Positions 8,095 to 16,907 of a stretch of 60,658 nt of DNA are shown here, piece by piece. Numbering within the stretch: position 1 is the stretch's first letter; each line of letters starts with the position of its first letter. The DNA lies in the NCBI GenBank assembly GCA_020631935.1, contig JACKGP010000005.1, positions 1 to 60,658 on the forward strand. Direction: 5' to 3'. Under the pieces are notes generated by a model that was given only the letters and a program-made list of their open reading frames with translations, ran no database searches and had not been told where the DNA came from. The DNA comes from Candidatus Nomurabacteria bacterium (GTDB lineage: Bacteria > Patescibacteriota > Saccharimonadia > Saccharimonadales > Saccharimonadaceae). The translations under genes and the position numbers were made by a program.

Positions 8095-10062
8095 CTACTG
8101 TCTAGATTTTATCTCTGCGATTAAATCGCGTAGCTCTGCCGCCTTCTCAAACTCAAGATTGGCGCTAGCCAACTCCATCTGCCCAGTCAAGTCCTTAACA
8201 AGGCTACCGTACTCATCTTTTGGCACTTTCTTGAGATCGATTTTTGGCTTATCGCTATCCTTGACGGGAATTATAGCTCGAAGCCCCTCAGATATAGCCT
8301 TATCTATTCCTCGTGGAGTTATGCCATGATCTCTATTGTAGGCGTCCTGCTTTTCGCGCCTACGCGCCGTTTCATCAATCGCCGCCTGCATAGACCTAGT
8401 AATTTTATCGCCATACATGATAACCCTGCCGTCAACGTGGCGAGCCGCGCGACCAATCGTTTGAACAAGAGACTGCTCGCTACGCAAGAACCCCTCTTTG
8501 TCGGCATCCATAATAGCCACTAGGCTGACTTCGGGTAGATCTAGGCCTTCGCGAAGCAAGTTTATGCCGACTAATACGTCGTAAACACCCATACGCAAAT
8601 CACGCAGTATGTCGCCGCGCTCCAAAGTATCTACTTCGGAATGTATGTATGCTGTTTTGATACCCAGATCAACTAAATGCTGAGATAAATCCTCGGCCAT
8701 ACGTTTAGTTAGCGTCGTCACGAGTACACGCTGCTGTTTTTCGGTGCGATCACGAATTTCTGCAATCAAATCATCGACCTGACCATCGCTCGACCTAACT
8801 TCAATTTCTGGGTCTAATAGCCCTGTTGGGCGAATAATTTGTTCGGCTGGCGCGGGACTATGATCAAGTTCATATTCACTGGGTGTAGCTGAGACATAAA
8901 TCGCCTGGTTAACGTGTCCATTAAACTCATCAAATCTCAGTGGGCGATTATCTAGAGCGCTAGGTAGTCGAAATCCATGCTCGACCAACACTTCTTTTCG
9001 GGCACGATCGCCATTATACATACCCCTCACTTGCGGTAGCGTGACATGACTCTCATCGACAAAAAGCAGCCAATCGTCAGGAAAGTAATCTATTAGAGTT
9101 GCTGGTTGCTCGCCCGGTTCACGATTTGTCAAATAGCGCGAGTAATTCTCAATTCCCTTTACAAATCCGGTCTCTTCTAGCATCTCAATGTCATATTTCG
9201 TTCGTTGAGCTAGTCGCTGAGCCTCAAGTAGCTTATCGTTATCCTCAAACCACTTAACGCGCTCGTCAAACTCTAGTTTTATATTTTCGATTGCATTTGC
9301 TATTTGCTCTTTCGGTGTTGCGTAGTGACTGGATGGAAAAATTCTAATCTCATCTGGCTCATCAATAATCTCACCAGTCAACGGATCAATTTGGGTTATA
9401 CGATCTATTTCGTCACCGAAAAACTCAATCCGATATGCTGTATCATTTCCAGCCGGATATATATCAACAACATCGCCTTTTACTCGGAACGTACCACGTG
9501 AGAAATCGACGTCATTACGCTTATACTGAATATCTGTCAACCAGCGAACAAATTTATCCTGAATCCGTCGCTCGCCCTTTTTGATAGTAATCGACATTTC
9601 AGCGTAGCTGTCGGGTGAGCCTATGCCATATATACAACTAACGCTGGCGACTATAATGGTGTCACGCCGAGTTAGCAGGGCTGTCGTGGCTGCATGACGT
9701 AGACGGTCAATCTCTTCGTTAATTTTGCTATCTTTTTCTATATAGGTGTCGCTACTGGCTATATACGCCTCTGGCTGATAGTAATCAAAATAACTCACGA
9801 AATAGTGAACTTCATTTTCTGGAAAAAAATCTTTGAATTCTGAATAAAGCTGCGCCGCAAGAGTTTTATTATGCGCCAAAACCAATGTAGGTACGTTACG
9901 TTTGGCAATTATATTTGCCATTGTAAAAGTCTTACCCGATCCAGTCACACCCAAGAGCGTCTGCTCTCTTTCACCTTTATTCAAACCAGCCACAAGCTGC
10001 TCAATAGCCTGCGGCTGGTCACCAGTTGGTTGATACTTAGTCTGTAGATGAAACCTGCTCAC
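8095..10062 (-). CDS. uvrB: UvrABC system protein B
   Basis: Damage-verification helicase of nucleotide excision repair. Its 655 residues are full length. Walker A GVTGSGKTFT is near residue 40. The beta-hairpin region contains the YFDYYQPEAY motif. Helicase motifs include DESHVTLPQVRGMYNGD and the C-terminal half with GINLLREGLDLPEVSLVAIMD. The UVR motif (ELASANLEFEKAAELRD) ends the protein. The start codon is GTG at 10062, with a TGA-TACAAT box 6 nt upstream and no Shine-Dalgarno, indicating a leaderless mRNA. No uvrA or uvrC is in the window. Confidence 0.97.
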   Translation of the reverse strand: MSRFHLQTKYQPTGDQPQAIEQLVAGLNKGEREQTLLGVTGSGKTFTMANIIAKRNVPTLVLAHNKTLAAQLYSEFKDFFPENEVHYFVSYFDYYQPEAYIASSDTYIEKDSKINEEIDRLRHAATTALLTRRDTIIVASVSCIYGIGSPDSYAEMSITIKKGERRIQDKFVRWLTDIQYKRNDVDFSRGTFRVKGDVVDIYPAGNDTAYRIEFFGDEIDRITQIDPLTGEIIDEPDEIRIFPSSHYATPKEQIANAIENIKLEFDERVKWFEDNDKLLEAQRLAQRTKYDIEMLEETGFVKGIENYSRYLTNREPGEQPATLIDYFPDDWLLFVDESHVTLPQVRGMYNGDRARKEVLVEHGFRLPSALDNRPLRFDEFNGHVNQAIYVSATPSEYELDHSPAPAEQIIRPTGLLDPEIEVRSSDGQVDDLIAEIRDRTEKQQRVLVTTLTKRMAEDLSQHLVDLGIKTAYIHSEVDTLERGDILRDLRMGVYDVLVGINLLREGLDLPEVSLVAIMDADKEGFLRSEQSLVQTIGRAARHVDGRVIMYGDKITRSMQAAIDETARRREKQDAYNRDHGITPRGIDKAISEGLRAIIPVKDSDKPKIDLKKVPKDEYGSLVKDLTGQMELASANLEFEKAAELRDLIAEIKSRQ

Positions 10063-10068
10063 CTACAC

Positions 10069-10074
10069 ATTGTA
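10069..10074 (-). promoter_or_regulatory. Extended -10 box of uvrB (leaderless)
   Basis: TACAAT preceded by TGA on the minus strand, 6 nt before the GTG start. Confidence 0.6.
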
Positions 10075-10081
10075 TCAGTCT

Positions 10082-10684
10082 CTACTGGTATGGGTCTACG
10101 GTGTAGTCCTGTGGAGTGTTGTCGACACCCCCATCAAAGCTATAACACTTGCCGTCTACTAGTTTACTTGGTACTTTTGCCGCCTCCAAGTCACTGCACT
10201 TAAAGCCAAGATTCTGCGTGCCTGCGACAGATTTTATGGCTCCAGAGCCACCTTCAGGGCCCCAAATCGAGTAAAACCCCTCCGAATCACCAACCGCGTA
10301 ATCTCCATAAACACGGTCAACCGAAGCGACCTTGCTGCTGCCTCCATTTACTTCACCGACTAGATAGCTTTTTAGCTTCGCACCAGCATTCGTTAGCCTA
10401 TCAACATCGGCTTCAGTCTCTAGCCTTACTCCGGAACTGTCTCTGCCGTCCTTGCGATAGTCAATATATGTCGATTTGCCAGTGGTATCGCCATCAGCCT
10501 TCGTCTTAGCCTCAGAGCCAGTCCCACTATCTGTCCTGGTAACTACATCGACACTATCAGAATTAGCTGGCGCCTTGTATATAAAGTTCTGGTAGAATAT
10601 CCAGCCTAGTGCTGTAATTAGGACAAGCACTAGAACAGTCATAATTACTGCTGTTGCTTCGCCTTTTTTGTAGTGATTGTTCAT
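10082..10684 (-). CDS. Membrane-anchored surface protein, paralogue A
   Basis: A 200-residue protein of unknown function. Residues about 12-35 (VIMTVLVLVLITALGWIFYQ) form a single N-terminal membrane anchor after a KK-containing cytosolic end. A Ser/Thr/Asp-rich linker follows, then a compact extracytoplasmic domain with two cysteines (KCSDLE and KCYSFDGG) that could pair. The first 38 residues are almost identical, down to the DNA, to the next gene, while the rest is unrelated. It is preceded by a good Shine-Dalgarno (GGGAGG). Probably a secreted, membrane-tethered accessory protein; no family recognised. Confidence 0.75.
   Translation of the reverse strand: MNNHYKKGEATAVIMTVLVLVLITALGWIFYQNFIYKAPANSDSVDVVTRTDSGTGSEAKTKADGDTTGKSTYIDYRKDGRDSSGVRLETEADVDRLTNAGAKLKSYLVGEVNGGSSKVASVDRVYGDYAVGDSEGFYSIWGPEGGSGAIKSVAGTQNLGFKCSDLEAAKVPSKLVDGKCYSFDGGVDNTPQDYTVDPYQ
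10566..10684 (-). repeat. 119-bp direct repeat, copy 1 (anchor-coding)
   Basis: Encodes the N-terminal anchor of paralogue A. It differs from copy 2 at 11476-11594 at two positions by eye. Confidence 0.9.
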
Positions 10685-10805
10685 GTTGGTTGCCTCCCTT
10701 TAGCTTACTTTAATTGCTATAAGCAAATCATATAATTACTCAAACCACAACCGTTTTCAACAAAGACATTGTGATTTAATTCAGCCTGTGTAGTAACACT
10801 ATCTA

Positions 10806-11594
10806 TTATTTGTAGTAAACGCTACGGACTATATCGAAAGCTTGGTTGTATTCAGGTTTCTGCAGTTCCTGTCTTGCTTCTTCTGCTGTTTTGAATTTAA
10901 AATTTTTAACCTGATGAGGTGGGTCGTACGTATACATTTGAAAGGTTAATATGCCGCCCAGATTCTTGGCACCTGCAAAATGCGGCAATTCAGTACTGCA
11001 TGGAGTATGTTTACCAATTTTTGCCATTTCTGCATTCTCAGTTAAGAGTATGTCAGGAGAAAAAGTATTAGTTTCATCATTATAGAAGATAGCCTTAACT
11101 GCATGCATCATCTCACCCCTCCAGTCCCCGGCCTCTCTCTTTTGGGATAATAGGGGAGTCTCCTCTGCCTCTACGGTGATGTGGTAAAACTTATGTTCAT
11201 TCGGGTCACACACAGAGCCTACGCCGCCGTGCTGGCTTGCTTCAGCGACTAAAACCAATTTGCCACTAGGTGATGTTATCTTGTCGGAGTCTGATCGGCT
11301 GACTGTGCCATCATCCGCCTTACTAGTTTGCGGGCCTGGCTTATGTACCCAACCTTCTGGGTATTTAAAGCATAGCTTCTCGTTAGTTAGGCAGCCCTCT
11401 TTCAGCTCAGGCGCTGCTTCGGGGTCTTTGTTAGGGTTATCTTTTTTAGCCACCAAAGAACCGTCACCACTCTCTGCTGGCGCCTTGTATATAAAGTTCT
11501 GGTAGAATATCCAGCCTAGTGCTGTAATTAGGACAAGCACTAGAACAGTCATAATTACTGCTGTTGCTTCACCTTTTTTGTAGTGAGTGTTCAT
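10806..11594 (-). CDS. Membrane-anchored surface protein, paralogue B
   Basis: A 262-residue protein of unknown function. It shares the same N-terminal anchor (residues 1-38) with paralogue A but has a different outer domain. That domain includes two cysteine pairs (GCLTNEKLC and a later VCDPNE/PCSTELP), a WVHKPG segment and a C-terminal helical end with EEARQELQ. Layout suggests a single-pass exported protein. A moderate Shine-Dalgarno (AAGGGG) precedes the ATG. The shared promoter-proximal block with divergent cargo suggests duplication followed by replacement of the exposed domain. No enzyme motif is visible. Confidence 0.75.
   Translation of the reverse strand: MNTHYKKGEATAVIMTVLVLVLITALGWIFYQNFIYKAPAESGDGSLVAKKDNPNKDPEAAPELKEGCLTNEKLCFKYPEGWVHKPGPQTSKADDGTVSRSDSDKITSPSGKLVLVAEASQHGGVGSVCDPNEHKFYHITVEAEETPLLSQKREAGDWRGEMMHAVKAIFYNDETNTFSPDILLTENAEMAKIGKHTPCSTELPHFAGAKNLGGILTFQMYTYDPPHQVKNFKFKTAEEARQELQKPEYNQAFDIVRSVYYK
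11476..11594 (-). repeat. 119-bp direct repeat, copy 2 (anchor-coding)
   Basis: Encodes the N-terminal anchor of paralogue B and is nearly identical to 10566-10684. Confidence 0.9.
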
Positions 11595-11678
11595 ATATAT
11601 GCCCCTTATATAATTTCTACTTATGGCTTAATTAAACCACGCGGTATTTAAAACCACAACCATTTTAGTAAAAGATGC

Positions 11679-11684
11679 TATACT
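11679..11684 (+). promoter_or_regulatory. Extended -10 box of the LOG-family gene (leaderless)
   Basis: TATACT preceded by TGC, 8 nt before the ATG at 11693. No Shine-Dalgarno is present. Confidence 0.6.
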
Positions 11685-11692
11685 AATGATAA

Positions 11693-12430
11693 ATGCAACC
11701 AAAACCAACATCGAACATACCATCTCAATGCGTGCCGCGCGATATTATGTTACAGGCTGCCATGATTCGACTTGGCGAAATAGACCAAGAAGTAAATGAT
11801 GGCTACAATATCTTGAGGAAGTACCACAAGACTGTGACGATTTTCGGGTCTGCCAGAACTGAGCCATCAGATAAATACTACATACAAGCACAGGAACTGG
11901 CCAGTAAGCTTGTTGAGCATAATTTTGCCATAGTTAGCGGCGGCGGCCATGGAATTATGGGTGCCGCAAACCAAGGCGCTAAGGAAGCAGGCGGAGATTC
12001 TATAGGTTTTAATATAAAACTACCACATGAACAAACCCTGAACGACTACACTACCGAGTCGCTATCGTTCAGCCACTTTGCACCACGAAAAATCGTAATG
12101 ACTCTATTCGCAAACGCCTATGTGTATTTCCCTGGTGGATTCGGAACACTAGATGAACTAAGCGAAATACTAACTTTAGTCCAGACAGGCAAAACCGCAC
12201 CTGCTCCGATTATCTTGATTGGTTCAGATTTTTGGAAAAAATTCGACACTTTTGTAAATGAAATAATGCTAGATAAGTTTAAGACAATATCCCCAGGGGA
12301 TCAGCACCTCTACACCATCACTGACGACATAGATGAAGCGGTCAAAATAGTGCTAGCTAATCAAACCTATTGCGAGCATATCGTCCCAGGCGAAAACTTT
12401 AATACAAAACGTGACGCAAAATCAGAATAG
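11693..12430 (+). CDS. TIGR00730/LOG family Rossmann-fold protein
   Basis: A 245-residue member of the LOG (lysine-decarboxylase-like) family, whose characterised members cleave ribose-5-phosphate from nucleoside 5'-monophosphates. The nucleotide loop SGGGHGIMGAANQGA and the catalytic PGGFGTLDELSEI motif are both intact. The front region VTIFGSARTEPSDKYYIQAQ is typical of the longer group. Substrate is unknown; AMP or a modified AMP is most likely by family. It is a single gene between paralogue B and the PfkB cluster, transcribed opposite to both, from a probable leaderless promoter. Confidence 0.88.
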   Translation: MQPKPTSNIPSQCVPRDIMLQAAMIRLGEIDQEVNDGYNILRKYHKTVTIFGSARTEPSDKYYIQAQELASKLVEHNFAIVSGGGHGIMGAANQGAKEAGGDSIGFNIKLPHEQTLNDYTTESLSFSHFAPRKIVMTLFANAYVYFPGGFGTLDELSEILTLVQTGKTAPAPIILIGSDFWKKFDTFVNEIMLDKFKTISPGDQHLYTITDDIDEAVKIVLANQTYCEHIVPGENFNTKRDAKSE

Positions 12431-12457
12431 CACTCCATTTACCAGAAGAGTGCTATT
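12426..12457. terminator. Hairpin between convergent genes
   Basis: AATAGCACTC pairs with GAGTGCTATT. The stem includes the stop codon of the LOG gene and lies before the end of the PfkB gene. T-tracts are weak on both sides, so it is a probable but not ideal bidirectional terminator. Confidence 0.5.
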
Positions 12458-12483
12458 CTTGACTTGTCCTATCTGCTATTTTA

Positions 12484-14004
12484 CTAAAGGTCTGTAACCT
12501 TGTAATTATTTGGGGCATCTTTTAGATGCTTTTTTATCTGGGGTAGTGTCAGCAGGCCTTTCTGCGCACCAATATGCTGGACAACGTTCATACTATTGAT
12601 CGGCGCCCATGTAAGCGCCTCTTCCATAGTCTTTCCTAGCGCCAATGCAGACACTATGGTGCTAGCGAAGGCATCACCCGCCCCAGTCCTGTCGAGTGGT
12701 GGAGCAGGATCGGGGTAGTTAGGAATTGTAACCAACTTACCATCAAAACTTGCATACGACCCTTTTTCGCCGTCTGTTATTACTGCGATTTCTGGACCCA
12801 AAGCATGAAGCGCATCAGCAAGCTTCTTTATGTCATCGTAGCCCTCGCCCGTAACGTCCATAGCCTCCTCTCGATTCATGATGGTAATGTACGAACGAGC
12901 GTATATTTTTTTGAGCTTTTTAGTTCCCCATTTAAAATGGAAAGTTCCGGGCTGAAACGCTAATTTTACATTTTTATGTTTTTCTAGATATTCAAGCGCC
13001 TCTTCGTGAAGTGGCCACGAATCCTCGCCAGTGTATGAAAGATATATCCAATCTGGCACACGTTTTGGAGACTTCCACTTGTACTTATATTTCTCGCTCT
13101 TTACCAGCATCGTACGGTCAGCACCGTAACGCAACACGTACCAGTAGCTAGTCATTTTACCTTTCTCGGTAACTATAGCATCTACATCAACACCCTCTTT
13201 GCCAAGATAGTCAATAGCCTCCTCGCCAACGGCGTCGTCACCCACCCAGGCCATTAAATGTGCATCCAGGCCTAGACGAGCAGCCGAGACTGCTACGTTC
13301 GGCGACGGCCCAACTGAACGCACTATATCGACTTGATCATATGGTGGTTTTTGACCAAACGGTAGCGCCAACCACTCGCTTCCGTCTTTCTCAGTAATAA
13401 TCTTTGTGCTATCTTCGCTCAATTTTATAAAGGCGTCTGTAAACACATCACCGACTGCTAATATTGAAGGTTTCGATGTACTATTCAAGTCAACGCGCTT
13501 TGGAAGTTCGGCCGCAAGATCACGAAAATCTTTATCGTTTTTAAGATTCAAGCCTATGTCTTTAGCCATATTCACAATTCGAGGAGTGTAGGTACGCTTA
13601 TGGTCACTAAATCGTCTAGTGAGTTCTCGGCGCAGCTGGCGCTGTCCGTGACTAACTCGTCGACTCGAAAACGGTATCTCGTGATGGGCGTTGTCGACTA
13701 CATCTTGTAGGTTGAATGACACAGGGCCATCTACGAAGGGCAAAAGCGACCATGAAGTTCTCTTTAGAAGATCTTCGATATCATCATCATTGCTAGCAGC
13801 AGCGCAAAGTGCATAATAAAGCTCTTCGGCGTTTGTATTTGCAGTCGCTACACCAATTCTACGCATCACAGCATGCGAACGCTCTAGCACTTCACCAATC
13901 GTTTTTGATGCGATAGCCTCGCCAGCAGAGCGCTCCATTTCTGTAATGTATCGTGTAAATAATGGATTCTTGTTTCCTAAAATATCTCTTAGAAACCGAC
14001 TCAT
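12484..14004 (-). CDS. PfkB-family sugar kinase with ~175-residue N-terminal extension
   Basis: A 506-residue protein. Residues about 180-490 are a PfkB/ribokinase-fold sugar kinase. SILAVGDVFTDAFIKL begins the fold, and DRTGAGDAFASTIVSALALG holds the anion hole and catalytic Asp. The first 175 residues are an extra helical region (residues 1-60 rich in acidic/basic heptads; YYALCAAASNDDD) that I do not recognise. Family kinases are normally 300-340 residues. It overlaps the next PfkB gene by four bases (ATGA). Position beside fba, transketolase and rpe/rpiB suggests a sugar-phosphate substrate, possibly fructose-6-phosphate or a pentose, but sequence alone does not fix it. Confidence 0.85.
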   Translation of the reverse strand: MSRFLRDILGNKNPLFTRYITEMERSAGEAIASKTIGEVLERSHAVMRRIGVATANTNAEELYYALCAAASNDDDIEDLLKRTSWSLLPFVDGPVSFNLQDVVDNAHHEIPFSSRRVSHGQRQLRRELTRRFSDHKRTYTPRIVNMAKDIGLNLKNDKDFRDLAAELPKRVDLNSTSKPSILAVGDVFTDAFIKLSEDSTKIITEKDGSEWLALPFGQKPPYDQVDIVRSVGPSPNVAVSAARLGLDAHLMAWVGDDAVGEEAIDYLGKEGVDVDAIVTEKGKMTSYWYVLRYGADRTMLVKSEKYKYKWKSPKRVPDWIYLSYTGEDSWPLHEEALEYLEKHKNVKLAFQPGTFHFKWGTKKLKKIYARSYITIMNREEAMDVTGEGYDDIKKLADALHALGPEIAVITDGEKGSYASFDGKLVTIPNYPDPAPPLDRTGAGDAFASTIVSALALGKTMEEALTWAPINSMNVVQHIGAQKGLLTLPQIKKHLKDAPNNYKVTDL

Positions 14005-14975
14005 AACTTAACCTCCTTCATCGGCATATCATGCAGTTTCACGCCAGCTGGCAATATTCCGCGCTTTGCGCCAATATAGCGAACTACGCTGGTGCTGTTG
14101 GCGCTGGCAAAGATTATTGAATCTTTTAGACTTTTTCCAGCCGCCCATTGGCTCAAAAAGCCACTACCAAACGCATCGCCAGCACCGGTTCTGTCAATAA
14201 CTTTTACATCTTCATACATACCGGCCGATACCATAGTCTTGCCATCGCTAGCCACTACTCCATTAGGGCCATCGCTTACAATCACAACCGGCACTAAACT
14301 AAGTCCATGGCGCACCAATTCTTCACTAGTCTCGCCGTGAACTATTTGTTGCATTTCTTCCTTATTTACGCTCAAGACTTCTACATCTTCTAGCAGGCCT
14401 TTGAGCTGCTTTTCGTTTTCCAGCTCGCCTTTGCCTGGATTCCAAAATATCTTGATGCCCTTTTTTTTCGCAGTCTGAAAAATATCGTGCAAAATATCCA
14501 TCTGACCGGCGACGCTGGATACATATAGCCAGTCCGCATCAACGTCATCAATTTTAAAATTCTTCTTGCTGTAATGAGTACTTGCCCCTCGATACGTTAG
14601 GATAGTTCGCTCACCTGTAGGAGCTAGCAACAGTGTAGAATAGCCAGTATTGTAGCGTTTTGAGTAGCTAAGATATCGAGTATCTACATTCTCTTTGTCT
14701 AAATCATCAACAACTGCCTGGCCAGCCGGATCGTGACCTACCGTACCCATAAAAATACTGCCCAAGCCCTGCCTTGCAAATGTAACCGATGCATTGGTGG
14801 CGCCGCCGCCCGTACTAAAGGTTATCCTATTCACATCAGCTTTTGCGCCCAATTCTAGATTCATAAAACACTCTTCAGGATTAACACAAACTGCTTTGAA
14901 TTCATCACTCTGACTTAAGAACACATCCTGCACAGCAGCACCTATCGAGAGAATTGTCGGTACATTCTTTTTCAT
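14001..14975 (-). CDS. PfkB-family sugar kinase
   Basis: A PfkB/ribokinase-fold carbohydrate kinase of 324 residues from the ATG at 14975, five bases after the fba stop. An earlier in-frame start at 15008 would run 29 bases into fba and is less likely. The fold opens with PTILSIGAAVQDVFLSQ. The substrate-side motif GGGATNASVTFARQGL is clear, and the anion hole DRTGAGDAFGSGFLSQWAAG carries the catalytic Asp. It is paired with the longer PfkB gene (ATGA overlap) and sits directly after the aldolase. Either could supply a 6-phosphofructokinase activity, which I infer only from context. Confidence 0.88.
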   Translation of the reverse strand: MKKNVPTILSIGAAVQDVFLSQSDEFKAVCVNPEECFMNLELGAKADVNRITFSTGGGATNASVTFARQGLGSIFMGTVGHDPAGQAVVDDLDKENVDTRYLSYSKRYNTGYSTLLLAPTGERTILTYRGASTHYSKKNFKIDDVDADWLYVSSVAGQMDILHDIFQTAKKKGIKIFWNPGKGELENEKQLKGLLEDVEVLSVNKEEMQQIVHGETSEELVRHGLSLVPVVIVSDGPNGVVASDGKTMVSAGMYEDVKVIDRTGAGDAFGSGFLSQWAAGKSLKDSIIFASANSTSVVRYIGAKRGILPAGVKLHDMPMKEVKL

Positions 14976-14979
14976 AGCG

Positions 14980-15891
14980 CTATGAAACTGCCTTATCTTG
15001 ACTTCCAAAGGCTATGATTTTCTCCTCTACAACCTTTTGCACTTCTTCATAAACCTCTGGCATTAGCTTTACTACGGCATATTCTTTGGGGTTTTCCGAC
15101 AAAACTTTCTCGAGTGTTTTTCGGAAAGCATAACGCATATCACTATTGATATTTACTTTGCTAACACCTAGCTTGGCCGCTTCTTCAAAAAAGTGTAGCG
15201 GAGTGCCGGATCCGCCATGAAGCGATATCTGGCATCCTATAGCTTTTCGTATCTCGGCTAGAAGCTCAAGGTCTAGCTCTTTGGGTACAGGGTACTTACC
15301 ATGCAGATTGCCGACGGCAGCTGCAAAAGTGTCTATGCCGGTTGCCTCAACAAAACTCCTGGCACCGTCTGGGGTGCTAAAAGTTTTCTTTATCTCCTCA
15401 TAATCAATCTCGCTATCATGCACGTTACTACTACCGCCGAAATAGTGCGGCTCACTCTCGACAAGTGCGCCGGTAAATTTAGCGTACTCAACGACTTCTT
15501 TGGTTTTAGCTATAATCTCTTCTTCGCTAGCGTCATGATTCGCTTGAGAAATATCTATATGAATAAACTCGTAGCCGACATCGATTGCTCGCTTACAGCT
15601 CTCTACATCTGGACTATGGTCAAGATTTATATACATCTCAATTCCATACTCATCACGATAGTTATCTACTAAATCACGTACATTCTCTAGACCCATAGCC
15701 TCAACTTCGCCCTGGCTAAGTTCGACCATCACTGGAGAATTTAGCTTTTGAGCTGCACGGCAAATTGCTATTAGCGTTTCCTGATTGTCGATATTAAATG
15801 CACCAACCGCAAAATTCTGCTGCCTTGAACGCTGCATCAAATGGCGCGCCCTAGTAGTCCTGTCTCTTATTTCAGAAATTGTTAAACCCAT
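14980..15891 (-). CDS. fba: Class II fructose-bisphosphate aldolase family protein
   Basis: Zinc-dependent aldolase cleaving fructose-1,6-bisphosphate (or a related ketose bisphosphate) to DHAP and an aldehyde phosphate. Its 303 residues show a class II barrel: NLDHSPDVESCKRAID with the catalytic Asp and first zinc His, GNLHGKYP with the second His, and SLHGGSGTP with the third, followed by the phosphate-binding VNINSDMR. The start has a good Shine-Dalgarno (GGGAGAG). It lies between transketolase and the PfkB pair. A tagatose-bisphosphate preference cannot be excluded. Confidence 0.93.
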   Translation of the reverse strand: MGLTISEIRDRTTRARHLMQRSRQQNFAVGAFNIDNQETLIAICRAAQKLNSPVMVELSQGEVEAMGLENVRDLVDNYRDEYGIEMYINLDHSPDVESCKRAIDVGYEFIHIDISQANHDASEEEIIAKTKEVVEYAKFTGALVESEPHYFGGSSNVHDSEIDYEEIKKTFSTPDGARSFVEATGIDTFAAAVGNLHGKYPVPKELDLELLAEIRKAIGCQISLHGGSGTPLHFFEEAAKLGVSKVNINSDMRYAFRKTLEKVLSENPKEYAVVKLMPEVYEEVQKVVEEKIIAFGSQDKAVS

Positions 15892-15908
15892 AACTCTCCC
15901 TTTTAATT

Positions 15909-16907
15909 TTAATAACCAGGTTTATACTGTGGAACCTTATCGATAAACTGCTGCACATGCGGCAGCATTGTCTCGGCTGTAAGCCCAAAATGTTCGAGTA
16001 GCTCTTGCGGATCACCCGACTCGCCAAAACGATCCTTCATACCTATGCGATGTAGTGGCGCGGGGCACTTTTCACTCAGCAGCTCAGCGACTGCGCCACC
16101 GAAACCACCAGCAATTTGAGCCTCTTCGGCTGTAACAACTCGCCCAGTTTTCTTTACGCTTTCCAAGATAGCTTCTTCATCTAGCGGCTTTATAGTGGGA
16201 ACATGCAAGACTTCTGCATTAACGCCCGAATCTTCAAGCATCCTAGCAAGTAGAAGTAACTGATGTGTCATTAGACCAGTCCCAGCCAGTGTTATATCCG
16301 AACCAGTTCTTAGTACATACGCCTTGCCAATCTCAAATGGCGACCCTTCCGTGCTAAAAATCGGTGTCTTTTCTCTGGCTAGCCGTATATAGCTAGGCTT
16401 GCCATTTTCAGCAATTGCAATAGTAGCCTTCTCGGCCTCAATGCTATCCCCAGGCACAACAACTACCATATTCGGCAGTACACGCATCAAAGCCAGATCT
16501 TCTAGCATTTGATGAGTTGCTCCATCAGGGCCAACACTAACTCCAGCGTGCGAGCCGACTATTTTAACTGGCATATCATTCAAGCATATAGTAGTACGAA
16601 TTTGCTCCCAGTTTCGCCCTGGGCTAAATGCAGCATAGCTGCTAGTAAATGGAATTTTTCCAGCTCTTGCCATGCCGCTGGCGACCGTGACAAGATTCTG
16701 TTCAGCAACGCCAACTTCAACGAAACGCTCTGGAAACTCATCACGAAACATATGCATCTGAGTGCTCTCTGTTAAGTCTGCGCAGAGTGCAACAATATTT
16801 TCGTCATCTTTGCCAGCAATCTTCAGACCGCGCCCAAAGCCAGTGCGAATGGGCTCTTTTTTTACATCTTCACTTGCGTAATGAGGATTTAGTTTGTAGT
16901 CGCTCAT
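15909..16907 (-). CDS. Transketolase, C-terminal half (split gene)
   Basis: The pyrimidine-binding and C-terminal domains of transketolase (332 residues), encoded apart from the N-terminal half. The segment ERFVEVGVAEQNLVTVASGMA holds the catalytic Glu that activates thiamine diphosphate. HAGVSVGPDGATHQMLEDLALMR is the conserved central motif, and the C-terminal nucleotide-fold domain contains TAEEAQIAGGFGGAVAELL. It overlaps the upstream half by four bases, so the two subunits are made in step. Split transketolases are common in archaea and in several bacterial groups. Deoxyxylulose-phosphate synthase is unlikely because it is normally one long chain. Confidence 0.92.
   Translation of the reverse strand: MSDYKLNPHYASEDVKKEPIRTGFGRGLKIAGKDDENIVALCADLTESTQMHMFRDEFPERFVEVGVAEQNLVTVASGMARAGKIPFTSSYAAFSPGRNWEQIRTTICLNDMPVKIVGSHAGVSVGPDGATHQMLEDLALMRVLPNMVVVVPGDSIEAEKATIAIAENGKPSYIRLAREKTPIFSTEGSPFEIGKAYVLRTGSDITLAGTGLMTHQLLLLARMLEDSGVNAEVLHVPTIKPLDEEAILESVKKTGRVVTAEEAQIAGGFGGAVAELLSEKCPAPLHRIGMKDRFGESGDPQELLEHFGLTAETMLPHVQQFIDKVPQYKPGY

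Noticed and set aside
15301..15672. Plus-strand frame of 123 codons inside fba
   Set aside because: Antisense to a clearly coding aldolase segment with its zinc ligands, and no start signals.
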